Of a DNA stretch of 20,038 nucleotides, positions 5,773 to 13,972 are shown piece after piece. Made by a program: the position numbers and the translations under genes. Source of the stretch: JACPGQ01 sp039798685 (GTDB lineage Bacteria > Patescibacteriota > Microgenomatia > Levybacterales > UBA12049). Each line of letters begins with the position of its first letter. The stretch's first letter is position 1. Location: the NCBI GenBank assembly GCA_039798685.1, contig JBDKFM010000020.1:1-20038 (forward strand), given 5' to 3'. The notes under the pieces are model-generated. The model was given only the letters and a program-made list of their open reading frames with translations, was not told where the DNA came from and did no database searches.

Positions 5773-7641
5773 ATGCTATTTTCAAAAAAACCAAAAACGC
5801 CAACACAAACAACGCCACCAACGCAGCCAGCGGTGAAGCCTGCACAGAGTGGCAAGGCTGTTGAGAAGCTCTCACGCGGCATGGTCTCACTGATTGACGT
5901 AATTGCCCCTTCCTCAGTTGAAGTGGATTTTCGCTATATCCGCGTTGGCGAGCGATATTTCACAACGCTTTTTGTTGTCGGTTACCCGAGATTCGTCTCA
6001 GCCAGCTGGCTCCAGCCCCTCATCGATTATGATCACACGCTTGATATCGCGATGTTCTGCTATCCCACGTCATCATCTGATGTGCTTGATGATCTCAGAC
6101 GGAAAATAGCTGAAATGGAAGCAACAATTGACTCTGAGATGCAACAAGGACACATCGTCGACCCGAAAGTCCAGGCAGCGCTCGAAGATGCACTCGCGTT
6201 ACAAGAAGAGCTAGCCAAAGGGGTCGAACGGTTCTTTCAGTTCAGCTTCTACATCACGCTTTCTTCAGACTCAGCACAGGAACTACACGAAGCAGCGAAG
6301 AAGTTGCAAGCGACGCTCTCGTCACTTCTCATGACCGCAAAATTTGCAACACTCCAGATGGAAGAAGGATTTAAGTCAACGCTTCCTATTGGGCAAGACA
6401 AGCTGTTTATTACCCGCAACATGGACACAACATCACTCGCATCGACGTTCCCTTTTACCTCAGCTGTCCTGACTCAAAACAAAGGCGTCATGTACGGAAT
6501 GAACGCACAAAACGGATCACTCATTATTTTTGACAGGTACTCACTCGAAAACGCAAACGAGGTGGTTCTTGGAAAATCCGGCGCAGGAAAATCGTATCTG
6601 ATCAAGCTAGAAATCATGCGCCAATTTATGCTGGGAATTGAGATTATCGTCATTGATCCTGAAGGAGAGTATGGCACGCTCGCACGCTCACTTGGAGGCG
6701 AAGTCGTTGAGTTTACACCGAATGCACCGATCAAGCTCAATCCTTTTGACCTCTCACAGCTCTATGAAGAGGGAGAAAATGAGCTCGGTCTCAAAATCCT
6801 TTCACTCCATGGACTGCTGAAAATTATCATGGGTGAACTCGACGCAGAGCATGATGCGATCTTAGATAAGGCTCTTGTTGATACCTACAACCAAAAAGGA
6901 ATTACGCCAGACCCCGCGACACAAAAACGGGAGCCTCCAATCATGGAAGATCTCTACAAAGTCCTCCTCGGGATGGAAAATGCCGCTGCGAAAGAAATGG
7001 CATTCAGGCTTGAGAAGTTCATTAAAGGATCAGCTGCGGGAATTTTTAATCAGGCTTCAAATTTTGATATCACAAATCCACTCACCGTCTTCTCGATCAA
7101 AAATCTTGAGGACGAACTCCGGCCGATTGCGATGCATATCATTCTTGATTATGTGTGGACAAAAGTAAAAAAAGATCTGAAAAAAAGACTCCTCATCCTT
7201 GATGAGGCGTGGTACATGATGAAATATCAAGACTCAGCATCATTTGTGTTCTCGATCGCAAAAAGGGCACGAAAATACTTCCTTGGGATGACGACAGCCA
7301 CACAGGATGTTGAGGACTTTCTCTCAACTGAGTACGGAAAAGCAGTACTTAGCAACTCATCAATTCAAATTCTTCTAAAACAGGGAACGACCGAAGTAGA
7401 CCTTATCTCCCAAACGTTCTATCTCTCAGAAGGCGAACGTGAACTTCTCATCTCCGCTGATATCGGTGAAGGGCTTTTCTTTGCAGGACAAAACCACGTT
7501 GCAATAAAAGTACTCGCAGCGCCTTTTGAACATGAAATAATTACCTCAAACCCTGAAGACATCATGAAACAACAGGCGCAACAGGTACTTGAAAATGCAA
7601 CAGCACCAACTCCTGTCACGCCACCAGAACCATCAAGCTAA
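5773..7641 (+). CDS. virB4: VirB4-type secretion ATPase
   Basis: 622 aa, close to the lower end of VirB4/TraC length. After a Pro/Thr-rich stretch of about 30 residues there is the VirB4 N-terminal domain (about 35-220), then the RecA-like motor. Walker A is GKSGAGKS at residues 267-274, followed by IEIIVIDPEGEYGTLA (about 289-304), the typical VirB4 'IDPEGEY' motif. Walker B is RLLILDEAW (472-480), and TTATQDVEDF (507-516) carries the expected Gln finger. A Pro/Thr-rich tail ends the protein. VirB4 hexamers power pilus assembly and transport at the inner membrane of type IV secretion systems. The start is supported by an AAAGG five nt upstream, one of the few clear Shine-Dalgarno sites here, placed at the end of the preceding gene. 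This is the firmest functional anchor of the left cluster. Confidence 0.93.
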   Translation: MLFSKKPKTPTQTTPPTQPAVKPAQSGKAVEKLSRGMVSLIDVIAPSSVEVDFRYIRVGERYFTTLFVVGYPRFVSASWLQPLIDYDHTLDIAMFCYPTSSSDVLDDLRRKIAEMEATIDSEMQQGHIVDPKVQAALEDALALQEELAKGVERFFQFSFYITLSSDSAQELHEAAKKLQATLSSLLMTAKFATLQMEEGFKSTLPIGQDKLFITRNMDTTSLASTFPFTSAVLTQNKGVMYGMNAQNGSLIIFDRYSLENANEVVLGKSGAGKSYLIKLEIMRQFMLGIEIIVIDPEGEYGTLARSLGGEVVEFTPNAPIKLNPFDLSQLYEEGENELGLKILSLHGLLKIIMGELDAEHDAILDKALVDTYNQKGITPDPATQKREPPIMEDLYKVLLGMENAAAKEMAFRLEKFIKGSAAGIFNQASNFDITNPLTVFSIKNLEDELRPIAMHIILDYVWTKVKKDLKKRLLILDEAWYMMKYQDSASFVFSIAKRARKYFLGMTTATQDVEDFLSTEYGKAVLSNSSIQILLKQGTTEVDLISQTFYLSEGERELLISADIGEGLFFAGQNHVAIKVLAAPFEHEIITSNPEDIMKQQAQQVLENATAPTPVTPPEPSS

Positions 7642-7657
7642 CAGCCAGCTACATTAC

Positions 7658-7687
7658 GTGCAAGCTATGCGTCATTTATGCTAGGAT
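7658..7687 (+). promoter_or_regulatory. Probable promoter for the 872-aa gene (leaderless)
   Basis: GTGCAA (7658-7663), an 18-nt spacer, then TAGGAT (7682-7687), with ATG 7694 exactly 7 nt after the -10 end, the same geometry as at 230, 596 and 1587. An overlapping TATGCT (7677-7682) could serve instead, with a leader of about 5 nt. The -35 is weak in both cases. Confidence 0.4.
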
Positions 7688-7693
7688 CAAGAT

Positions 7694-10312
7694 ATGGCTG
7701 CCCCAGACCCCAAAAAAACACCTGGCTCTCTCACGCCTGAAGCATTGAAAGCGTCTCTGAGCTCATCAAATTCTAAGACCCCGACACCACCCTCCGCTCC
7801 ACAACCTCCGGGAGGAACTCCCCCACAACGACCAATCAGATCACATCAGTCTTCAAAAAGCCTGCTCAAGCAACAAAGGAAGCGCATGGTTGCGTTGCAT
7901 CTCGCACAGAACCCTCGCATATCGCAACCTGCTCAGCCTGTTCGACCGACACTCGCGGTGCTCGCCAGAATGCCTGGGGAGTCACTTATTGACTTCAATA
8001 TCAGAACCAAGAGTATGCGCCAGCGTCAAATTACCCAGTACAGAGAACTCCTTAGGGCATCCCGTCCACAAGGATTTCTTCAGTTTAATCAAAAAGTAAA
8101 AGATATTCAGGCACGGACCAAACCTCAAGTTACTACCCCTGCCAAAAAAAGTAAATCGATGGGTATCTTTGCACTCGCAGGACTGGGAGGACTTTTCAGA
8201 CAAAACCAATCAGGCGCAGACACGACACTTCGCGAGATGTATCAATTCGTCGGGAAAGAAACACTCGCTGATGCACCGCGCCTACAAAATGCAGCAAATC
8301 AATGGACGACACTCATCAACCTCGTATCATCTACAAATCCTGAACTTCGAGCACAACTTGCGGCACTTTCATCGCCCGGTGAACTCGCAGCATTTAACGC
8401 AACGCACCCTGGCATCATCCCAAATATCTCCTCAGCCCAACAGGCATTTGGGTCATATCTGCAGTTCTACCGGATCTTCCCGCATGGCGGTGCTGATGTT
8501 GCACTCCAACAACGCATGTTGACTGAGATGCAGGACGATGAGGCAGACCATGAGCAAGCACTGAACCAATCACACGCAGGTGGACACGGAGGTGCCCATC
8601 CGCACCAGGAAGAAGAGGGAAAGAAAAAGAACGATGAGAAAAAAACAAAGAAGGAGACTTGGTACACAAGAAATGTCACAAACAGGATAAGTAACCGGCT
8701 CAAACCCCTGACAACAAAGTACAATTCAGCGACAGCAACGCTTCGCACAACAAATCAAAAATACAATCCTCTTCTTCGGACAAGACGCCGGGTACAGCGC
8801 ACGGTCATATCCCCGCTCACAAATAGGACAACCGCAGTAACAGCAAGAGTAAGTAGCATAAATCAAAAATACAATCCTTACGAACGGCTTAAGAGGAGAC
8901 TGAACCCATTCTTCGCCAGCTATAACAGAGCATTGGCAAGCGCGCGAGCAGAGATGCGAAGCATGATAGCGAAAGCAGCTCGCGCATCAACCAAAAAGAT
9001 GTTTGGCCCTCTTGCTCGAAGCGGAGCAAGTACTCTGGCCAGAGCTGGTAATGCAGGTGCCAGAGCAGGTGCCAGGGCAACAGGTGCGATGCTCAACGGT
9101 ATTGCACAATCGGCCTCACGAATGCTCGCCCAGTCTGCTGTACGAGGCGCTATGTCAGGAATTGCTGCACTCACCGCTGAGATCTGGGTTCCAGCAGCTG
9201 TCGCTTTATTAGCAATCTTTCTTATCTTCTTTTCAATTGGTTATTTTGAAGATGAGACAAATTCATCAATAAACGGAGTCGATCTGCAGCAAACATGTAT
9301 TGATGAAAACGGGAATGAAACAACCACCAACTGCAGTAGTGTTGATAATCCTGAAACCGCAGCAGCAACAGAGAGTGATGAGACAAATAATCGCACTTTC
9401 TCCTTAATACGAAAAGCCTTCGCGCAAAGCAGCGGATCTTCCACTGAGACAGCCACCCCTACACCACGTACAGATACCACATATATTATCACCGTGAACT
9501 ACGCAAATGAATCAAAAGACATTGTCATTCGCAACGTCATCCCCGAAAACGCTATTTTTATCCGCGCTGATCCCGGCACGACAAAAACACTCACAAACGG
9601 AGGTCGCGTCGAATACGTAGAGTGGTCACTCAAGCAACTCAAAAACCCAACTCTCTCCGCGACAGAACTTGCGACAAAAACACTTCCCGCAGTCTCAAAC
9701 TACAAAATCAGACTAACTCTCCGTCCCCGTCCGGGAGCACGAGACACTCATATCATCAATCAGGCAGAGGCGACTCTCGACCCGATAGCCGGTTTAGATG
9801 GAAATGGTACCTCAGGATCAGTCGATACAGGTTCATCAGTCGGACTTGGGTGTACGAAGATAAGTAATCCCGAAGGAAATGACTGGATTCAGATCAACGC
9901 ACTCAATAAAACGTTTGAGCAAAAAGTAAACGAGGTTTCAAGTAGCCTTGGAGTCTGTGTGCCGATTAACCTAATCAAAGCACTTGTGTACGAAGAGTCA
10001 GGTGGCGGAATGTTGTCTGAAAATGGTGCGGGTTACAGCGGCATCATGCAGGTTGGACCCGGGAGCTGGTGTGATCATGCGAAATATAATATCGCAACGC
10101 CTGAAGGAAACGTCGGATGCGGTGTCGAGCATCTTGCCCACACGTATCAACAATGCAATAATTCTTGGGACGGCGCGGTAACTGCGTACTATGCCGGGCA
10201 CTGCATACCAAACGGCGCGCACGATAATGTCGCAGACGGAGGCTCAGGTCAAACCGACTATCAATACACAAGCAAGATCATAAACAGATGGAAGGGGATA
10301 GACAAACTCTAG
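7694..10312 (+). CDS. Large bitopic protein with C-terminal lysozyme/lytic-transglycosylase-like domain
   Basis: 872 aa. A Pro/Ser-rich basic N-terminus (about 1-70) is followed by a helical region, a His/Glu/Lys-rich stretch (about 290-320, HAGGHGGAHPH then poly-charged), and a strongly basic stretch with repeated NQKYNP units (about 335-410). An Ala/Arg-rich segment leads into a single membrane helix at about 497-517 (WVPAAVALLAIFLIFFSIGYF). Outside lie a Thr-rich linker, a beta-rich region (about 595-690, IIVTV/IFIRADPG-type strands) and, from about 755, an SLT/lysozyme-like fold: LIKALVYEESGG with Glu768 as the probable catalytic acid, YSGIMQVGPGSWC, and AVTAYYAGHC. By analogy with VirB1/Tcp-type murein hydrolases it would open peptidoglycan for the secretion apparatus. 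The huge cytoplasmic half is unlike known VirB1. It lies directly downstream of virB4. Confidence 0.75.
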   Translation: MAAPDPKKTPGSLTPEALKASLSSSNSKTPTPPSAPQPPGGTPPQRPIRSHQSSKSLLKQQRKRMVALHLAQNPRISQPAQPVRPTLAVLARMPGESLIDFNIRTKSMRQRQITQYRELLRASRPQGFLQFNQKVKDIQARTKPQVTTPAKKSKSMGIFALAGLGGLFRQNQSGADTTLREMYQFVGKETLADAPRLQNAANQWTTLINLVSSTNPELRAQLAALSSPGELAAFNATHPGIIPNISSAQQAFGSYLQFYRIFPHGGADVALQQRMLTEMQDDEADHEQALNQSHAGGHGGAHPHQEEEGKKKNDEKKTKKETWYTRNVTNRISNRLKPLTTKYNSATATLRTTNQKYNPLLRTRRRVQRTVISPLTNRTTAVTARVSSINQKYNPYERLKRRLNPFFASYNRALASARAEMRSMIAKAARASTKKMFGPLARSGASTLARAGNAGARAGARATGAMLNGIAQSASRMLAQSAVRGAMSGIAALTAEIWVPAAVALLAIFLIFFSIGYFEDETNSSINGVDLQQTCIDENGNETTTNCSSVDNPETAAATESDETNNRTFSLIRKAFAQSSGSSTETATPTPRTDTTYIITVNYANESKDIVIRNVIPENAIFIRADPGTTKTLTNGGRVEYVEWSLKQLKNPTLSATELATKTLPAVSNYKIRLTLRPRPGARDTHIINQAEATLDPIAGLDGNGTSGSVDTGSSVGLGCTKISNPEGNDWIQINALNKTFEQKVNEVSSSLGVCVPINLIKALVYEESGGGMLSENGAGYSGIMQVGPGSWCDHAKYNIATPEGNVGCGVEHLAHTYQQCNNSWDGAVTAYYAGHCIPNGAHDNVADGGSGQTDYQYTSKIINRWKGIDKL
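8753..8878 (+). repeat. 18-nt direct repeat coding NQKYNP units
   Basis: AATCAAAAATACAATCCT is found at 8753-8770 and again at 8861-8878, exactly 108 nt (36 codons) apart, inside the 872-aa gene. A degenerate third unit (TTKYNSA) lies before the first. The region is an internal repeat of a basic segment. Confidence 0.75.
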
Positions 10313-10326
10313 TCTTCTCAAAACAC

Positions 10327-10806
10327 ATGGAAAACCTGTTAAAAAATAAAACAGCACTCTTTTATCTCCTGGCGGGAGTTGTACTCGCTTGTATTATCGT
10401 ATTCATTGCAATAATCCTTATATTCCGGTCTCACTCACCGACAAAAAAACAGAGTCCAACAGCCCCTTCTCCAACTATTTCTCTTCCCACACCGATGCTA
10501 CAGTCAGAAATCGCTCCGACAAACGAGGGGATCTTCAAAGTCGAATTTGCAAAGGCTCCAAATCCAAATAACCTTACCATAACCCTCAATTCATATTCAC
10601 TTATACCCGGCTCCCCCACAGTCTCCGTGCCATTTTCATCAGACTTTCTGAATGACGGAACGCAATTGGTCGTAACTACAGATAATCCTATTCAGGAAAA
10701 AATAATCTACACGCTCTATGTCCGCCTCATCACAAATAACCATATCGTTGTGAAGCATCGCTATGAACTCAGAAATGGCGTGCTAACCATAATCGATGAT
10801 GAATAA
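10327..10806 (+). CDS. Small membrane-anchored protein with Ig-like extracytoplasmic domain, unknown
   Basis: 159 aa from ATG 10327, starting MENLLKNK. One N-terminal membrane helix (about residues 10-33) is followed by a Lys/Ser/Pro/Thr linker and a beta-rich region of about 100 residues (FKVEFAKAPNP, LTITLNSYS, TVSVPFSSDF, QLVVTTDNP, KIIYTLYVR). An ATG at 10288 would overlap the 872-aa gene by 25 nt and place charged residues before the helix. The later start, just after that gene's stop, gives a cleaner anchor and is preferred. The last codons overlap the start of the next gene. It shares anchor-plus-linker layout with the gene at 12132, so both may be stalk or adaptor proteins on the cell surface. 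I do not recognise the family. Confidence 0.6.
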   Translation: MENLLKNKTALFYLLAGVVLACIIVFIAIILIFRSHSPTKKQSPTAPSPTISLPTPMLQSEIAPTNEGIFKVEFAKAPNPNNLTITLNSYSLIPGSPTVSVPFSSDFLNDGTQLVVTTDNPIQEKIIYTLYVRLITNNHIVVKHRYELRNGVLTIIDDE

Positions 10807-12124
10807 GAGACTTCTTATGTTAAATAAATATTTCGTCATTATTGTGTCACTTTTCATATCTGTCTTTGGCTACCTATATCCGCCGAGTGCATCTGCACAA
10901 ACGACCGGAGGAACTACCACTACCTCTTCCTACTATGTCTATGGAACAGTGTTCCAAAAAAGCGACAATACCCCACTCCCCTTTGCATCAGTGCAATTTC
11001 GGGGAGATGCAACCTTCTCGCAAAAAGCAAATAGCGGCGGCGGATTCGCATTTATCGTAAAACCAGGTCGTTACTCTGTATGGGCGAGTGCAACCGGCTA
11101 CCAATCAAACGTCTGTTTTTTCGATGTTGTAAAAGATCCGATTCAGATCACCTTTAAACTTGGTAAGCTAGGGGTCGACGTTTCATCCTGCGAGATTACA
11201 AAGACTTCATCCTCCAAGATCCCCATTGAATCACGTACAAACGCTCAGGATACGGTAGGAGACGGTACAGGAGGTCCTGATCCAGACGGTACCGGAGCAA
11301 CAAACAGCACAACAGGTCCATCGACGACGTCAACAAACTCATCAGGCGCAACAGTGACTTCTGGCGGTCAAATCGTGACGAGAAGCAATTGTGTCGTCAC
11401 TGACATCGGAAATCCTAATGCCTCCCCGGTCCTCCCACCTGATTGCAAAATAGGAAATATAGGAGGTTCAGGATCCTCGATTAATGGTGGCGGCACATTT
11501 GATGGGAAATTCCACTATTACTGTCAGGGAGATCCTAAATGGAGTACTGCGTGTGGCGCAGGAGGGTGGGACACAATGGCAGCTTGCAGCACGAGAGGTG
11601 AAGCCGGATATTGCGGAATGGGTCAATCAGGGTGTGGTCCAACTTCACTCGCTATGATCATGAAATCTTTTGGTGTGAATGTAAATCCGCTCGATGTTGA
11701 CGGAGTATTTCAACAAAATAGATGGAGAAATGGCTGCGAAATGGGGAGCGATGCATACTCAGCAATTACGAGCAATTGGTTCACAAGTCAGGGCTTTACA
11801 GTTGGTCCAAATTTTGCAAGTGGGGGTCTTGATCTTCAGGGGATGAAAACATATTTAGATAATGGGTATATCATACTCGTGAACGCAAGCAACTATCCCT
11901 GCAAGGGATGTGTCAATCAATTCATGGGAGTAGGTCACTACATAACTGTCGATGGTGTTGATGTTTCAGGTCGTAGAATCCATACGCGAGATCCAAATAA
12001 TTGTAGCTACGCAAATGGTTCTGAAAACTCGAATCTTTCATGGACAGATCTTGATGAACCAAGAAGCGTGGGTGGTGGAAGAGACACCGATTTTCATGGG
12101 GCTTTTCCAATAAAAAAACTATAA
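10796..12124 (+). CDS. Secreted C39-like cysteine peptidase with carboxypeptidase-regulatory-like domain
   Basis: 442 aa. The N-terminus is a signal peptide (basic start, hydrophobic core at about 12-28, likely cleavage after SASA at 34). Residues 47-128 form a carboxypeptidase-regulatory-like beta sandwich (YVYGTVFQKSDNTPL, GGGFAFIVKPGRYSVWASATGY). A Gly/Ser/Thr/Asn-rich linker (about 137-235) leads to a papain-fold peptidase_C39_2-like domain. It has SGCGPTSLAMIMKSFG with Cys280 as nucleophile, VGHYITVDGVD with His381, and R-D-P-N-N with Asp399 as likely third residue. Many cysteines around 243-320 and 369-403 suggest disulfides outside the cell. Alternative starts are ATG 10799 or 10817. 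Overlap with the previous gene (ATGATGAATAA) suggests coupled translation. The substrate is unknown; family members cut peptides or peptidoglycan stem peptides. Confidence 0.75.
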   Translation: MMNKRLLMLNKYFVIIVSLFISVFGYLYPPSASAQTTGGTTTTSSYYVYGTVFQKSDNTPLPFASVQFRGDATFSQKANSGGGFAFIVKPGRYSVWASATGYQSNVCFFDVVKDPIQITFKLGKLGVDVSSCEITKTSSSKIPIESRTNAQDTVGDGTGGPDPDGTGATNSTTGPSTTSTNSSGATVTSGGQIVTRSNCVVTDIGNPNASPVLPPDCKIGNIGGSGSSINGGGTFDGKFHYYCQGDPKWSTACGAGGWDTMAACSTRGEAGYCGMGQSGCGPTSLAMIMKSFGVNVNPLDVDGVFQQNRWRNGCEMGSDAYSAITSNWFTSQGFTVGPNFASGGLDLQGMKTYLDNGYIILVNASNYPCKGCVNQFMGVGHYITVDGVDVSGRRIHTRDPNNCSYANGSENSNLSWTDLDEPRSVGGGRDTDFHGAFPIKKL

Positions 12125-12131
12125 CTTAACT

Positions 12132-12605
12132 ATGGATCTAAAAATTAAAAAACAACTTCTCATGGTCCTTGGTGCCGGTTCTCTAGTACTTCTTTTCATC
12201 ATAATAATCATTGTTGTATTTTTTATCCAGGATTCACCTAAGTCTCCCCCAGATATCTCAGTCACACCGACCCCAATAAATGTCGAGGATATTCCCTCCC
12301 CAACACTTGCTGCATCATTAAAAAATAATCCACAAGAGATAGAGTCAGGTCCGAGATACAAACAAAGCGTTGAAGAAATTGACAAACTCAATAAACAACT
12401 CCTTCTCCGTGAAGCTGCTGTAGGAAAATTACTAGGTATTCTTCCTTATGCAGGTGAACACTTCACGCTGGAATACAATATAGACAAAAACCAATTCACT
12501 GCTTATATTGATGGAGACTCTGGGTCACGGGAGTTTGATGCCTTTCTTAAAAAGAACTCAGTAGAGAGTAGAACCTGGATACGAAATCTTCTCATTAATC
12601 CGTAA
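12132..12605 (+). CDS. Small membrane-anchored protein, unknown
   Basis: 157 aa. A short basic N-terminus is followed by one strongly hydrophobic helix (about 8-32, rich in Ile/Val/Phe). Then come a Pro/Thr-rich linker (SPKSPPDISVTPTPI) and a soluble domain of about 100 residues with a helical first half (SVEEIDKLNKQLLLREAAVGKL). The second half (FTLEYNIDKNQFTAYIDGD, then RTWIRNLLINP) looks like a small alpha/beta fold. It starts 7 nt after the peptidase gene. A TATAAC at 12120-12125 lies 6 nt before the ATG, the same spacing as in the leaderless genes, but no good -35 accompanies it. The gene ends 3 nt from the convergent end of dnaN, with no terminator between. Family not recognised. Confidence 0.65.
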   Translation: MDLKIKKQLLMVLGAGSLVLLFIIIIIVVFFIQDSPKSPPDISVTPTPINVEDIPSPTLAASLKNNPQEIESGPRYKQSVEEIDKLNKQLLLREAAVGKLLGILPYAGEHFTLEYNIDKNQFTAYIDGDSGSREFDAFLKKNSVESRTWIRNLLINP

Positions 12606-12608
12606 ATC

Positions 12609-13718
12609 CTACCCCTGTACACGAATCGGCATAATGAGGTGAAAAAATGATTCATCTCCCTTCATCTTAAACACACCGGGATTGAGGGGACCGGTCATCT
12701 CAAGAAGGATCTCTTCACTCGTCATATTTGCAAGCACATCAACGATATACCTTGCATTAAACGCAATCTCATTCTCCTCTCCCACAAGGTGCGCCTCAAC
12801 CTCTACGGTATTCTCTCCAAGTGATGCAGCCTGAGACGAAATAATCATCTTCTCTTTTCGTAACGAGAATTTAATAATATTTGCAGCATCCCGTGCAAAA
12901 ATCGAACACATCCTCACTGCCTTTATCATCTGCTCTTTATCGAAAGTGATTGTTGATGAGACGTCAGTGGGAAGAATCTTCTCATACGGAGGAAAAGCCG
13001 CATCAATAAGTCTTCCAACGAGCACTGTCTCCCCCACCGTAAAGAGAACTTGATTCTGCTCCTTTGAGATAAAAAGTGAAACAACTTTCACATTCTCTTT
13101 TATCGAGACGAGTTCACGAAAAACCCGTGACGGTATTAGAAGAGATGCCTCAACTTTTTGTCCCAACTCAACACCTTCACTTTTCTTCATGGATAATCTG
13201 TATCCATCCGTTGCGACAAGTAAAAATCCTTTTTCTGTCGGTTTGAGAAGTACCCCTGAAAGATTGAGTCGAGTCGTGTCAGTACTCGCTGCGAAGACCA
13301 CCCTTGCAAGATCTTGCTGAAATTGCTCTATTGGAAGCGAGAGAATTTGTTCTCCTTTCTCTCCATAGAGTCTGGGGAACTCATCGCTGGGAGTTGTCTG
13401 AAAGACGGTCTTTGTTCGTTTTGTCGCAACTCTCAATGAACCCTCTGAGACCTCAAGTATTACCTCCTCATCAGAAAGAGCTGCAATAAGCTCAATGAAT
13501 GGCTTTGCCGGAACTGTGACGCCTCCGTCTACAGTATCAGTTGCAGAAATTCTTGTCTCGATTCCGATCTCTAGATCAGTTCCTCGAAGCGTGAGAACTC
13601 CGTTTGCCACCTCAAGAAGAATATTAAGAAGTATCGGTAACTGAGCTCTTGAGGAGATAGCGTGTTGTGTATAGGAAAGTTTTTTTTGGAGTTCTGAGGT
13701 GTTTACTGTAGCTTTCAT
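12609..13718 (-). CDS. dnaN: DNA polymerase III beta subunit (sliding clamp)
   Basis: 369 aa from the ATG at 13718 (MKATVNTSELQKKL), the usual clamp length. The frame extends 24 codons further upstream, but that stretch contains the promoter and does not resemble a clamp N-terminus. Clamp features are spaced as expected: LPILLNILLEV and LTLRGTDLEIGI in the first domain, LVATDGYRLSMKK and LLIPSRVFREL in the second, and FNARYIVDVLANM plus the C-terminal FHLIMPIRVQG (the MPMR-type end) in the third. The dimeric ring holds DNA polymerase III on DNA and binds many partners through its hydrophobic cleft. It is in the same direction as dnaA, 254 nt away, but has its own promoter with a DnaA-box-like site, so it may be transcribed separately. 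Confidence 0.97.
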   Translation of the reverse strand: MKATVNTSELQKKLSYTQHAISSRAQLPILLNILLEVANGVLTLRGTDLEIGIETRISATDTVDGGVTVPAKPFIELIAALSDEEVILEVSEGSLRVATKRTKTVFQTTPSDEFPRLYGEKGEQILSLPIEQFQQDLARVVFAASTDTTRLNLSGVLLKPTEKGFLLVATDGYRLSMKKSEGVELGQKVEASLLIPSRVFRELVSIKENVKVVSLFISKEQNQVLFTVGETVLVGRLIDAAFPPYEKILPTDVSSTITFDKEQMIKAVRMCSIFARDAANIIKFSLRKEKMIISSQAASLGENTVEVEAHLVGEENEIAFNARYIVDVLANMTSEEILLEMTGPLNPGVFKMKGDESFFHLIMPIRVQG

Positions 13719-13740
13719 ATATTCTATTTGTTGTTGTAGT

Positions 13741-13769
13741 AGTGTATCGGGAAATGTGGAAAAAAGCAA
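13741..13769 (-). promoter_or_regulatory. dnaN promoter with DnaA-box-like site in its spacer
   Basis: On the - strand: TTGCTT (13764-13769), a 17-nt spacer, then TACACT (13741-13746). The leader to ATG 13718 is about 15-20 nt and lacks a Shine-Dalgarno site. The spacer begins with TTTTCCACA (13755-13763), one mismatch from the DnaA box TTATCCACA, so DnaA could regulate dnaN. Confidence 0.55.
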
Positions 13770-13775
13770 GAAAAT

Positions 13776-13825
13776 ATTACCCCATAACATTTGAATGAAA
13801 AAACAAAAGAGGTCGATGGGGTAAT
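13776..13825 (-). terminator. 10-bp perfect inverted repeat, possible dnaA terminator
   Basis: ATTACCCCAT (13776-13785) and its exact reverse complement ATGGGGTAAT (13816-13825) flank a 30-nt loop. Read along the dnaA transcript (- strand), the hairpin is followed by a T-rich run that continues into the dnaN -35. This fits an intrinsic terminator separating dnaA from dnaN, though the loop is long. It may instead be an origin structure, since it lies between DnaA boxes. Confidence 0.4.
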
Positions 13826-13972
13826 CAGAACGGATAAATTCATTTTTGAGAAAACTGTATCATAATGCAAACTACTGGGATGAGTTATTGTGCCTGTGAA
13901 ATTGTGGATAAAATGTTGATAGAAATGGGGATTATTTGTGTAGAACCGATCATACTGACTTGTCCACAAGAT

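Noticed and set aside
5108..7641. TraC-like gene plus virB4 as one frameshifted gene
   Set aside because: VirB4 at 5773 has its own complete N-terminal domain and an SD-supported start; the upstream gene has its own stop and no P-loop.
13719..13790. Longer dnaN start at 13790 (24 extra residues)
   Set aside because: The extension covers the -35/-10 of the dnaN promoter and is not clamp-like; MKATVNTSELQKKL at 13718 is the normal N-terminus.
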